This document shows, piece by piece, positions 1 through 8,197 of a stretch of 59,076 bases of DNA (its first letter is position 1; each line of letters starts with the position of its first letter). The stretch spans positions 1 through 59,076 of the forward strand of contig JAQWKP010000329.1 of the NCBI GenBank assembly GCA_029247785.1. The letters run 5' to 3'. This DNA comes from Novosphingobium sp. (GTDB lineage Bacteria > Pseudomonadota > Alphaproteobacteria > Sphingomonadales > Sphingomonadaceae). A program made the position numbers and the translations under genes. Below the pieces are notes generated by a model, which did no database searches, was not told the DNA's origin, and worked only from the letters and a program-made list of their open reading frames with translations.

Positions 1-361
1 GATGTTCGTCGCCGTGTTGGTCCTGCTGATGTTGGCCCAGGGCGGGGTGAGGACGATCGGACAGGGAAACAAGGCCAAGACCAAACAAAGTGCCTATGCC
101 GCGAAACCAACGGCCACTGCCGATGTCCTGGGCGAGATCGGGCGTGAGGTCAGCCGTTTCGAGCCGCTTTTCAATCCTCGATTTGACTCCGGCCAGATCT
201 TTGCAAACCTTCTCGGAAAGAAGTGGTTGCTGGGATTCGCTGGGCGCGGCATCCGGGCTGCCTGCAAGCACGGGATCGCCTGCCTGCGGGACCTGGCCCG
301 ATACGGGCTCAACTGGCGCATCGTCCGAGGATTGGCCGATATGATCGCGCGCGTTCAGCAA
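1..361 (-). CDS. Incomplete ORF at the window edge, possibly N-terminus of an M23-type envelope peptidase
   Basis: An open reading frame on the minus strand runs off the left edge. An in-frame stop lies at 392-394, so translation must start downstream of it; a TTG at 361 or a GTG at 271 are the options. The visible part has a Pro/Ala-rich start, a charged stretch, then a segment with ARG-like features (GRWFRGIGTLFGLGLVSLS), which resembles the N-terminal membrane-proximal part of sphingomonad M23 metallopeptidases. No catalytic motif is inside the window, so that assignment is tentative. It would be transcribed divergently from the helicase gene. Apart from this frame, 1-515 shows nothing else convincing. 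Confidence 0.35.
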   Translation of the reverse strand, partial: MLNARDHIGQSSDDAPVEPVSGQVPQAGDPVLAGSPDAAPSESQQPLLSEKVCKDLAGVKSRIEKRLETADLTPDLAQDIGSGRWFRGIGTLFGLGLVSLSDRPHPALGQHQQDQHGDEH

Positions 362-515
362 TGGTGCGGCCCTGTCTTCCAGCTTCGGGGGCTATTTCCA
401 TGGAATTCTCTGCACTCTCAAGGTTAACACCGCCCTAATCCTGTGGATGGATGGGCAGACCTTCGGCAGGGCGGGCCTTGCGAGCGATAAGCGGGGGTGT
501 AAAACTCCGCCGGAA

Positions 516-3068
516 ATGGCCACCCTCACGCCTTCCGATGCGCGATGCAACCAGCCCGCCGAGGTAAAGGCAGTTCTGGGTCCAACCAATACCGGTAAAA
601 CGCATCTCGCCGTCGAGCGACTTTGTGCTCATTCCAGCGGTGCTATCGGTTTCCCGCTACGGCTGCTGGCACGTGAAGTTTATGACCGCGTTTGCGCGAT
701 TAAGGGTGAAAACCGAGTTGCTTTGATCACCGGCGAAGAGCGGATCGAACCCAAGGATGCGCGCTGGCTGCTGTGCACAGCCGAAGCCATGCCAGTGACG
801 AACAGCGACCTCGCCTTCGTCGCGATCGACGAAGCTCAACTTGCCTCAGACCGCGAGCGGGGGCACATCTTCACGGATCGCCTCCTTCATGCGCGCGGGC
901 GTGAGGAGACCATGATACTCGGCTCGGCAACACTGGAGCCCATGGTCAGATCGCTCGTCCCCGAAGCCGAAGTTGTGAGCCGGCCGCGCTTTTCCACCCT
1001 GAGCCATGCCGGGGCAAAGAAGCTTTCTCGCATCCCTCCACGCAGTGCTATCGTCGCTTTTTCCACAGAGCAGGTCTACACCATCGCCGAAATGCTGAGG
1101 CGGTTTCGCGGCGGAGCTGCCGTCGTGATGGGCGCGCTCTCGCCACAAACCCGCAACGCCCAGGTGGATCTCTACGAGTCTGGCGAAGTCGACTACCTCG
1201 TTGCCACCGATGCAATCGGCATGGGCCTCAATCTCGATGTTCGCCATGTCGCCTTTGCCGGACTTTCGAAATTCGACGGCATGCGGCAGCGCCGCCTGAG
1301 CCCAGCAGAGATGGCACAGATCGCGGGACGAGCGGGCCGCCACCAACAAGATGGTTCGTTCGGCACATTGACCGGAACCGCCCGCCATGACGCGCAATTC
1401 ACGGATGAAGAAGTCTATGCAATCGAGGAACACCGGTTCGCGCCGATCACCAAGCTGTTCTGGCGAGAAGCAGAACCCCGGTTCGCCAGCCTTGCTGACC
1501 TGATCAAAGATCTCGAAGCACCGCCTGGACTTCCCGAACTAGAACCTGCGACCGAAGCGATCGATCTCGCCGTTCTGAAGCGGCTGGCTGAGGAACCGGA
1601 CATCGCCTCTAATGTGCAGTCTCGGCCGATGGTTGCCCGCTTCTGGGAAGCCTGCTCGCTTCCTGATTTCCGCCAGCAGGGCGTGGAGACCCATGCACGG
1701 TTTATTTCCCGCCTTTGGCAAGATCTGCGCCACGGCCAGCTCGGGTCCGATTACGTCGCGCAGGCAATCGCCAATCTCGACATCGTCTCGGGCGATATCG
1801 ACGCGCTACAGGGACGCATCGCCGCGATCCGCAGCTGGGCCTATATAGCCCAGCGGCCCGACTGGGTGCTGGCGAAAGACGAAATGGCAGGCCGCGCGCG
1901 CGCGGTTGAAGCGCGACTTTCCGATGCCCTGCACGCGCGGTTGACGGAGCGCTTCATCAATCGCCGCACGACCGTGCTGATGAAGAATCTCGGTCCCGAT
2001 GCCGAATTGCTTTCGTTCCGGCTCGACGGAGATAAGGTGCTCGTCGAGGATGAGTATGTTGGCAAGCTTGTGGGTTTCCGCTTCGATGTCGATCCCGAGG
2101 CCCGCCACGCCGACCGCAAATTGCTCTTCGCAGCTGCTGAAAGGCATGTGCCCGCATTGCTTGACCAGCGCGCCAATTCGCTTGCCTCTGCAATTGACGA
2201 TGGCAAGGCACAGCTCGAACTCAGAGGGGGCCGCGTGCTGTGGGGAGGCCAACCGCTAGGCAAGCTGGTTCATGGCCATAGTTTGCTGGTGCCGCGATTC
2301 GGCCCGGACCGTTTGCTCGCTACTTTGTCAGCATCAGCCTATTCAACGTTGCTCGGAGCTGTGGAGCGATGGATCGGCATCGCACTCGAGCCTCTCAAGC
2401 TGCTACGCGTGCTTGAGGAGGCGAGCACCAACCATGAGGCCGGGCCAGAGCTTCGCGCGCTACTTATACGGCTTGTTGAAGCAGGCGGTATGCTCAAACG
2501 ATCAGATTCAGGCATAGACCAGCTTGATAAGGACCAGCGTGCCAAGCTTACCCGGCTTGGAGTTCGGGTAGGTGCGCTCGACCTGTTTGTCCCTCAGATG
2601 CTTAGGCCTGGCCCACTCGACGCCTGGCGCGAAGCGGCCAAGCAAGGCGCGCGAACGACGGGATCGAAATTGACGCTTGCAGAAATGCCGCCGACGCTCG
2701 CCGCCGAATCCCGGCAACCGCCGGCCGGCTATCGGCGAATCGCCAAGCAATGGATCAGGCTCGATATGGCCGAAAAGTTGCTTCGCGAAGCCCATGGCCT
2801 GCGTGGTTCCGATAGAAGGAAGGCATTCGTAATCGATCCTGCCAGGGCCATTTCCATGGGGCTGACTACAGCAAGCTATACAAAGTTGCTGCAGCTTGCG
2901 AATTTCAGGCCAATCATGCCGAAGAAACTGGGCGAGGGAGCCCATGGCCCGCCAGCACCGCTCCTGTGGCGCTGGCGGCCTGCGCGTCGGAAGCCACAAC
3001 CCGACAATCCACGAACCCAAGCGGCGCAATCCGGCGCATTTGCCGCGCTCGCAGAGCTTGTTCGTTGA
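516..3068 (+). CDS. SUV3-like superfamily 2 RNA/DNA helicase
   Basis: An 850-residue helicase of the mitochondrial-degradosome SUV3 type common in alphaproteobacteria. Counting from the ATG at 516, Walker A is GPTNTGKT at 22-29, motif II is DEAQ at 105-108, motif III is GSAT at 136-139 and motif VI is QIAGRAGR at 268-275. A long C-terminal half of about 550 residues has no motif I can name. An upstream in-frame ATG at 447 would add 23 residues of unconserved look, so 516 is preferred. Its stop overlaps a TTG start of an S4 RNA-binding protein, and the ferredoxin gene follows with another overlap, so the three are probably one transcript. A role in RNA unwinding or decay is inferred from the family. 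Confidence 0.85.
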   Translation: MATLTPSDARCNQPAEVKAVLGPTNTGKTHLAVERLCAHSSGAIGFPLRLLAREVYDRVCAIKGENRVALITGEERIEPKDARWLLCTAEAMPVTNSDLAFVAIDEAQLASDRERGHIFTDRLLHARGREETMILGSATLEPMVRSLVPEAEVVSRPRFSTLSHAGAKKLSRIPPRSAIVAFSTEQVYTIAEMLRRFRGGAAVVMGALSPQTRNAQVDLYESGEVDYLVATDAIGMGLNLDVRHVAFAGLSKFDGMRQRRLSPAEMAQIAGRAGRHQQDGSFGTLTGTARHDAQFTDEEVYAIEEHRFAPITKLFWREAEPRFASLADLIKDLEAPPGLPELEPATEAIDLAVLKRLAEEPDIASNVQSRPMVARFWEACSLPDFRQQGVETHARFISRLWQDLRHGQLGSDYVAQAIANLDIVSGDIDALQGRIAAIRSWAYIAQRPDWVLAKDEMAGRARAVEARLSDALHARLTERFINRRTTVLMKNLGPDAELLSFRLDGDKVLVEDEYVGKLVGFRFDVDPEARHADRKLLFAAAERHVPALLDQRANSLASAIDDGKAQLELRGGRVLWGGQPLGKLVHGHSLLVPRFGPDRLLATLSASAYSTLLGAVERWIGIALEPLKLLRVLEEASTNHEAGPELRALLIRLVEAGGMLKRSDSGIDQLDKDQRAKLTRLGVRVGALDLFVPQMLRPGPLDAWREAAKQGARTTGSKLTLAEMPPTLAAESRQPPAGYRRIAKQWIRLDMAEKLLREAHGLRGSDRRKAFVIDPARAISMGLTTASYTKLLQLANFRPIMPKKLGEGAHGPPAPLLWRWRPARRKPQPDNPRTQAAQSGAFAALAELVR

Positions 3069-3382
3069 TACGTATAGATAAACTACTTTGGTTCCTACGC
3101 TTTGCTAAGACACGTTCTATTGCCCGCGCGATGGCAGCAGATGGCCATATCAGGGTCAACGGCCGGCGCATCGACCGCGCGCATCTCAAGATCGTTGCGG
3201 GCGATGTTCTCACTATTCCACTCGGTAAAATCGTCCGCGTGATCGAGCTGACCATGCTTCCTAAGCGCCGCGGTCCGGCTAGCGAAGCACAAAGCTGTTA
3301 TCGAGTGCTTGACGAGACGCGCAGTTATCCCATAGCAGCGGCCAACCGTAACCAGTTCGACGAGGGGAATTTGCAACCATGA
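3065..3382 (+). CDS. S4-domain RNA-binding protein (Hsp15-like)
   Basis: A 105-residue basic protein whose first 60 residues match the S4 fold ([14 protein letters not shown], then [10 protein letters not shown] and a GDVLTIPLG strand), as in Hsp15/HslR, which binds stalled 50S subunits. The start is chosen as TTG at 3065: it overlaps the helicase stop by three bases and the conserved domain begins four codons later. A longer frame from upstream would only add residues shadowing the helicase C-terminus. The stop overlaps the ferredoxin ATG in ATGA form. Translational coupling with a helicase suggests RNA metabolism, but that is inference. Confidence 0.8.
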   Translation: MIRIDKLLWFLRFAKTRSIARAMAADGHIRVNGRRIDRAHLKIVAGDVLTIPLGKIVRVIELTMLPKRRGPASEAQSCYRVLDETRSYPIAAANRNQFDEGNLQP

Positions 3383-3717
3383 CATATGTCGTCACGGATG
3401 CCTGCATCCGCTGCAAATATATGGATTGTGTGGAAGTCTGCCCGGTAGATTGCTTCTACGAAGGCGAGAACATGCTCGTAATCAGCCCCAGCGAATGCAT
3501 CGACTGTGGGGTGTGCGAACCCGAATGTCCTGCGGAGGCCATACTCCCCGACACCGAAAACGGTTTGGAACAATGGCTCGAGGTGAATACCAAATATTCC
3601 GAAGAATGGCCGAACATAACCACGAAGAAGGATTCGCCTGCAGACGCCGACGACTTCAAGGGCGTCGAAGGTAAGTTCGAGAAATTATTCTCGGCTGAGC
3701 CCGGCGAAGGCGACTGA
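3379..3717 (+). CDS. fdxA: 7Fe ferredoxin FdxA
   Basis: A 112-residue [3Fe-4S][4Fe-4S] ferredoxin. Cysteines are at 9, 12, 17, 21 and 25, followed by a second cluster set at 40, 43, 46 and 50 ([11 protein letters not shown]), the spacing of Azotobacter-type 7Fe ferredoxins. The C-terminal part after residue 60 ([17 protein letters not shown]) is also typical of FdxA. It is a soluble low-potential electron carrier. The start overlaps the S4 gene stop. A 269-base leader to carD follows. Confidence 0.93.
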   Translation: MTYVVTDACIRCKYMDCVEVCPVDCFYEGENMLVISPSECIDCGVCEPECPAEAILPDTENGLEQWLEVNTKYSEEWPNITTKKDSPADADDFKGVEGKFEKLFSAEPGEGD

Positions 3718-3986
3718 CCCTCTACCCACTGCAAGAACCGATCGAGATTTGACCCGGTAGCGGTACGCAATCCTCACCTCTGGTAATTTTGTTGCGCTCG
3801 TGTTATATATGATTTCAGCAGTCAGGGGCTTTTGTCCAATCTGACGGCGGGGAATCAATGAGAGGCAGGAATTAGAGCGGACGGTGTGGTGGTGTCATCC
3901 GACCGCGTGGCGGTCTTGTCGGCCGTTCAACACGCCGGTCACCATCATTCCACCGAATGTGAAACCTGCATGTGAAAGGACGTTGC
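3718..3986. other. Intergenic region upstream of carD
   Basis: A 269-base non-coding stretch between fdxA and carD. It holds an AT-rich segment around 3785-3815 that could carry the carD promoter, although I could not settle -35/-10 spacing. A short perfect hairpin (GACCGC, loop GTG, GCGGTC) lies at 3901-3915. The carD ribosome binding site AAGGA lies at about 3978. No small ORF with a convincing start stands out. Confidence 0.5.
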
Positions 3987-4523
3987 ATGACAGCCAAGGC
4001 TAATGCCTTCGACGTTGGAGATTATGTCGTTTATCCGAAACACGGTGTGGGTCGGGTAATTGAACTGCAAAACCAGGAAATCGCTGGCATGCAGCTCGAA
4101 CTCTATGTCCTTCGTTTCGAGAAGGAACGCATGACGCTGCGAGTGCCAACCAACAAGGTCGAAGCGATCGGCATGCGCAAGCTGTCATCGGACAAGACAC
4201 TTCGCGAGGCGCTCGACACCCTCACGGGCAAGCCCAAAGTCAAGCGGACCATGTGGTCACGCCGCGCTCAGGAATATGAAGCGAAGATCAATTCCGGTGA
4301 CCTGGTTTCGATCGCTGAAGTCACGCGCGACCTGTTCCGCGCCGATGACCAGCCCGAGCAGAGCTATTCGGAGCGGCAGATTTTTGAAGCCGCCTCCTCA
4401 CGCCTTGCCCGTGAACTCGCTGCGATGGAAAAGACCGACGAGCCAACCGCGCTGACCAAGATCTTAGCGATCCTGAACGAACACGCGCCCAAATATTACG
4501 AAAACGCCGACGAGACAGCCTGA
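3987..4523 (+). CDS. carD: CarD-family RNA polymerase-binding regulator
   Basis: A 178-residue CarD/CdnL protein. The N-terminal Tudor-like RNAP-interaction domain starts with DVGDYVVYPKHGVGRV at 9-24, and the C-terminal helical domain carries the conserved tryptophan at 90 (TMWSRRAQEYEAKINSG). In alphaproteobacteria the family stabilises open complexes at rRNA and growth-related promoters. The ATG at 3987 is preferred to one at 3972 because AAAGGA sits correctly in front of it and the domain follows directly. It is monocistronic: a long leader precedes it and a hairpin terminator follows at 4550. Confidence 0.93.
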   Translation: MTAKANAFDVGDYVVYPKHGVGRVIELQNQEIAGMQLELYVLRFEKERMTLRVPTNKVEAIGMRKLSSDKTLREALDTLTGKPKVKRTMWSRRAQEYEAKINSGDLVSIAEVTRDLFRADDQPEQSYSERQIFEAASSRLARELAAMEKTDEPTALTKILAILNEHAPKYYENADETA

Positions 4524-4549
4524 ACGCCGGACCGGCATAGGTGATCACC

Positions 4550-4583
4550 AAGGGGGTCGCTGCCGCAAGGTGGTGGCCCTTTT
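4550..4583 (+). terminator. Intrinsic terminator after carD
   Basis: Left arm at 4550-4564 (AAGGGGGTCGCTGCC), GCAA tetraloop, right arm from 4569 (GGTGGTGGCCCTTTT). With G-U pairs the RNA stem is about 13-15 base pairs and ends in a short U run. It lies 26 bases after the carD stop and before the convergent tsaC stop. Confidence 0.6.
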
Positions 4584-4585
4584 GC

Positions 4586-5542
4586 TTACGCCGCCGCAGC
4601 CCGGCGAAGCCTTTCGTTGATCGCAGTGCCAAGGCCATGGTCGGGTATCGGCGCGACAGCGATGCGCAGCTTGTCGGACGCCGCGGCACGATGCAGCACT
4701 GCGTAAAGCTGTGCGGCGGCCAACGCGAGATCACCCGTGGATGAGAGATTCTCGCTTCCCGTAATGTCTCTAAAGCCAATGTGAAATTCGTCTGGCTGAG
4801 CGCTTTGGGCGTTGAGACGTAGCGGCTTGCCCGGCGAATAATGGCCGGAGAGCTGCCCAGGTGCTTCGATCTTACCTTTTCCAGCACTGGTCGCATCACC
4901 CAGCGCGCCAACATGTCTTGCGATCTGGTCTTCGGTAATCGGGCCGGGACGGAGCAATTCCCAACTTCCGCTCGCGCGCTGGGCGATAATCGTCGATTCA
5001 ATCCCCGCCTCGCAGGCTCCACCATCGATAATGCAATCGATATTTCCTCCAAGCGACGCGGCGACATGGACGGCCGACGTCGGACTGAGCGCTCCGCTAC
5101 GATTGGCAGACGGCGCGGCAAGCGGCACTCCGGCGGCCGCAAGCACAGCGCGCATGACCGGATGGCTCGGGCTGCGCAAAGCAACTGTCGTCAGACCAGC
5201 GGTGACCGCAGATGACAACGCAGCACCTCCCAGACGCGGCAAGACCAGGGTCAAGGCTCCGGGCCAGAATGCCTGTGCAACCAGCTCAGCGCTTGCATCG
5301 AACCGGGCCAGCCGCCGCGCTCCGTCGATATCGGCAACATGCACGATCAGCGGATTGAAATCGGGGCGCCCTTTTGCGCGAAATATCTCAGCCACCGCTT
5401 GGTCGCTGTCTGCACGCGCCGCGAGCCCATAGACCGTCTCGGTCGGCACTGCGACGATGCCGCCATTTCGCAGGATTTGCGCCGCCTCGGCAATTCCTGC
5501 TGCATCAGCCGCGAGAACATGGGGTTGGCTAGCGCCTGTCAT
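4586..5542 (-). CDS. tsaC: L-threonylcarbamoyladenylate synthase (long TsaC/Sua5)
   Basis: A 318-residue YrdC/Sua5 protein that makes threonylcarbamoyl-AMP for the t6A modification of ANN-decoding tRNAs. The YrdC domain occupies about residues 12-200, with PTETVYGLA at 33-41, KGRPDFNPL at 57-65 and an SANRSG segment near 145. The remaining roughly 115 residues are the Sua5 C-terminal domain, so this is the long form. It starts at ATG 5542 and is divergent from the acyl-CoA dehydrogenase gene 48 bases away. It converges on the carD terminator. Confidence 0.92.
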   Translation of the reverse strand: MTGASQPHVLAADAAGIAEAAQILRNGGIVAVPTETVYGLAARADSDQAVAEIFRAKGRPDFNPLIVHVADIDGARRLARFDASAELVAQAFWPGALTLVLPRLGGAALSSAVTAGLTTVALRSPSHPVMRAVLAAAGVPLAAPSANRSGALSPTSAVHVAASLGGNIDCIIDGGACEAGIESTIIAQRASGSWELLRPGPITEDQIARHVGALGDATSAGKGKIEAPGQLSGHYSPGKPLRLNAQSAQPDEFHIGFRDITGSENLSSTGDLALAAAQLYAVLHRAAASDKLRIAVAPIPDHGLGTAINERLRRAAAA

Positions 5543-5590
5543 AGCCTGCCGCTATAGGCGAAGAGTGAGAATGCCAAGGAAAAGCGCGTC

Positions 5591-7333
5591 ATGGATTACA
5601 TTCCGCCAACCGTAGAACAGCTCTTCGCTCTGCGAGTCAGCGCCGGGCTTGACGAGCTCGCGCTTCATGAGCGATTTGCCGCGGCCAGCGCGGATATCAC
5701 CGAGGCGGTGGTGACCGGAATCGGTGATTTTTCTGCTAGAGAATGGGCTCCGCTCAACCGGATCGGAGACACGCAGGGCGCGCAGCTGATTGACGGCCAA
5801 GTCGTACTGCCAGAGGGGTTTGCCGAAGCCTATCGTGGCTATGTCGAAGCCGGCTGGAACGGCATTTCGGCTCCGGAAGAATTCGGCGGCCAGGGCCTGC
5901 CGTTTTCACTGTCCTGTTGCGTGCTCGAGAATCTCGGGACCGCCAATCTCGCGTTCTCCTTGATGCCGATGCTGACGGTCGGGGCGATTGAAGCGCTGAT
6001 CTACCATGGCAGCGAGGAACAGCAATCCGCCTTTCTGCCGAAGCTTGTGAGCGGAGAATGGTCAGGCACGATGAATCTTACCGAACCGCAGGCCGGGAGC
6101 GATGTCGGAGCCTTGCAGACAACCGCCACACCCATCGCCAAAGGACCCCATTCGGGAAAATACCGGATTTCCGGCACCAAGATCTTCATCACCTGGGGTG
6201 AGCACGCATTGGCGGAAAACATCGTCCACCTGCTGCTCGCCCGCACGCCTGATGCCCCGGCAGGCTCGCGCGGCATCTCGCTGTTCCTCGTGCCAAGATA
6301 TCACCTCGACTCAGACGGCGCGCCCGGCGAGCGCAATGACCTCAAGGCAATCAGCCTTGAGCACAAGCTCGGGATCCACGCTTCGCCGACCTGCGTCATG
6401 AGCTATGGCGATGATGGCGAGTGCATTGGCGAGATCGTTGGTGCCGAGAATGAGGGGCTGCACGCCATGTTCACGATGATGAACAACGCGCGGCTCAATG
6501 TTGGGGCGCAAGGTGTGATGATCGCCGAGCGGGCGACACAGCAGGCCATGGGCTATGCGCTCGATCGCGTACAATCGGCCCGCGCGGGCTCATCCGACAA
6601 GTCACCGGTAGCGATCATCGAACATCCAGACGTTCGGCGAATGGTGTTGCGCATGCGTGCCCTGACCGAGGGTGCAAGGGCGCTGCTGTACTACGGCTGC
6701 GGTCAGGTGGACCTCGGCTCGCTTGGCGACACGAGTGCGCAGGAACGGGCGGAGTTGCTCGTGCCTCTGGTCAAGGCCTGGTGCACCGACATTGGCTGCG
6801 AAGTCGCTTCCCTCGGGATCCAAGTCCACGGCGGTATGGGCTTCATCGAAGAGACCGGCGCGGCGCAATATCTGCGCGACGCGCGCATCGCCCCGATCTA
6901 CGAAGGCACGAACGGGATTCAGGCTGCCGATTTCGTGACCCGCAAGCTCGGTATGGACGGCGGCGGCGTATTGGCCGCGCTATTGGACGAGATTGAGCGG
7001 GAAGCCGGTGACGTCACGACGCTTGCAAAACTATCCTGGGATTGCAAAGAGATAGCCGAATGGATGAAGGGTCAGGCGAGCCTCGACGACCGGCTCGCCG
7101 GAAGCCTGCCATTCCTGTCGATGTGCGCCACCGCCGTCGCTGGCTGGCAAATGTTGCGCCAAGCGCGGGCCGCCGAACAGCCAGACGCCCCTCCCAGTAT
7201 CAAACACACCAAGCCTGTCACAGCACGCTATTTTCTTGACCATATCGTTCCACAGGCCGGGGGTCTCAAATCGTCGGCCCGTGCAGGCGCTAACCTTCTT
7301 TATGAACTCGATGCTCCGGCGTTGGTAGGCTAA
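5591..7333 (+). CDS. Acyl-CoA dehydrogenase (three-domain type)
   Basis: A 580-residue FAD-dependent acyl-CoA dehydrogenase of the long class with an extra C-terminal domain. Visible features are the substrate/FAD stretch MNLTEPQAGSDVGAL, the FAD-binding ISGTKIFITWGEH, QVHGGMGFIEETGAAQYLRD, and YEGTNGIQAADF, whose Glu is at the usual catalytic position of the MCAD-like group. The last 120 residues form the helical tail domain. AAGGA lies 8-12 bases before the ATG. A DUF815 ATPase gene follows nine bases later. Substrate chain length cannot be read from the sequence. Confidence 0.92.
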   Translation: MDYIPPTVEQLFALRVSAGLDELALHERFAAASADITEAVVTGIGDFSAREWAPLNRIGDTQGAQLIDGQVVLPEGFAEAYRGYVEAGWNGISAPEEFGGQGLPFSLSCCVLENLGTANLAFSLMPMLTVGAIEALIYHGSEEQQSAFLPKLVSGEWSGTMNLTEPQAGSDVGALQTTATPIAKGPHSGKYRISGTKIFITWGEHALAENIVHLLLARTPDAPAGSRGISLFLVPRYHLDSDGAPGERNDLKAISLEHKLGIHASPTCVMSYGDDGECIGEIVGAENEGLHAMFTMMNNARLNVGAQGVMIAERATQQAMGYALDRVQSARAGSSDKSPVAIIEHPDVRRMVLRMRALTEGARALLYYGCGQVDLGSLGDTSAQERAELLVPLVKAWCTDIGCEVASLGIQVHGGMGFIEETGAAQYLRDARIAPIYEGTNGIQAADFVTRKLGMDGGGVLAALLDEIEREAGDVTTLAKLSWDCKEIAEWMKGQASLDDRLAGSLPFLSMCATAVAGWQMLRQARAAEQPDAPPSIKHTKPVTARYFLDHIVPQAGGLKSSARAGANLLYELDAPALVG

Positions 7334-7342
7334 GGCTGGCTC

Positions 7343-8170
7343 ATGACCGAACCAGGGGCCTCCCTAGAACGCATCGCTGATGCACTCGGCCGCCTGGCGC
7401 CAAGCGTGACCAAGGCTGCCGATTGGAATGCCCATCCCGCTTTTCTCTGGCAAGGCGATGCAGCTCGGCCAATCGAGCGCATCGAGGCGCCCCGTCTCGA
7501 CCTCCTGCTTGGGATCGACGACCAGAAAAGCACGGTCGTGATGAACGTCCTGCGGCTCGCAGCGGGGCATGCTGCGCATGATATGCTTCTCTGGGGTGCC
7601 AGAGGCATGGGCAAGTCGGCGCTGATCCGCTCAAGCATCGCCTTTGCCCAGATTGAGCATGGTGACAATATCGCCCTCCTGCAGGTCACATATGAGGCGC
7701 TCCCCGGCCTGTCAGACCTTTTCGCCCTGCTCGGCGCCTTGGACCGCCGTTTCCTGGTCTTCATTGACGATCTGGGCTTCGAGGAAGGCGACAGCACAGG
7801 CCCGCGCCTGTTGCGCTCATGGCTTGAAGGTGGGGTCGAAGCCCGTCCAGCAAATGTTCGTCTTGCCGTCACTTCAAATCGCCGCGCTATTGTCGCCCGG
7901 CACCTCGCAGAGCAGGACGATTCGATGAATCCGCGAGACGCAATCGATGACCGCTTGGCGCTGTCCGATCGCTTCGGGCTCTCGATCGGGTTCCACAATT
8001 GCAGCCAGGACGATTATCTCGCAATCATCGGCGGTTATGCCTCCAATTTCGGCCTGGAATGGGACGAATATGACGCGCTTGAGTGGTCTAAGCGCCGAGG
8101 CGCACGGTCCGGGCGCGTCGCATGGCAATATGTCGTCGAGCTTGCTGGTCGTGCTGGAAAGGCGATCTGA
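7343..8170 (+). CDS. DUF815 AAA+ ATPase
   Basis: A 275-residue ATP-binding protein of the DUF815 family. Walker A is GARGMGKS at 85-92 and Walker B is FLVFIDDL at 137-144. LAVTSNRRAIVARH near 185 fits the sensor I position. The family is widespread and poorly characterised. It is nine bases behind the acyl-CoA dehydrogenase gene and probably cotranscribed, although a functional tie is not evident. The next gene is convergent. Confidence 0.88.
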   Translation: MTEPGASLERIADALGRLAPSVTKAADWNAHPAFLWQGDAARPIERIEAPRLDLLLGIDDQKSTVVMNVLRLAAGHAAHDMLLWGARGMGKSALIRSSIAFAQIEHGDNIALLQVTYEALPGLSDLFALLGALDRRFLVFIDDLGFEEGDSTGPRLLRSWLEGGVEARPANVRLAVTSNRRAIVARHLAEQDDSMNPRDAIDDRLALSDRFGLSIGFHNCSQDDYLAIIGGYASNFGLEWDEYDALEWSKRRGARSGRVAWQYVVELAGRAGKAI

Positions 8171-8197
8171 ACCGTCCCGGGGCGCTAGGGTCAGGAC

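Noticed and set aside
1..427. Plus-strand frame of 141 residues at the left edge
   Set aside because: Its product has no recognisable features, and the minus-strand frame fits better as the edge gene.
3901..3915. Short hairpin upstream of carD
   Set aside because: A six-base stem without U run in a GC-rich leader is weak; no clear attenuator or small RNA.
4321..5184. Open frame (287 residues) antisense to carD and overlapping tsaC
   Set aside because: It crosses the carD terminator and overlaps two recognised genes; composition is Arg/Ser-rich.
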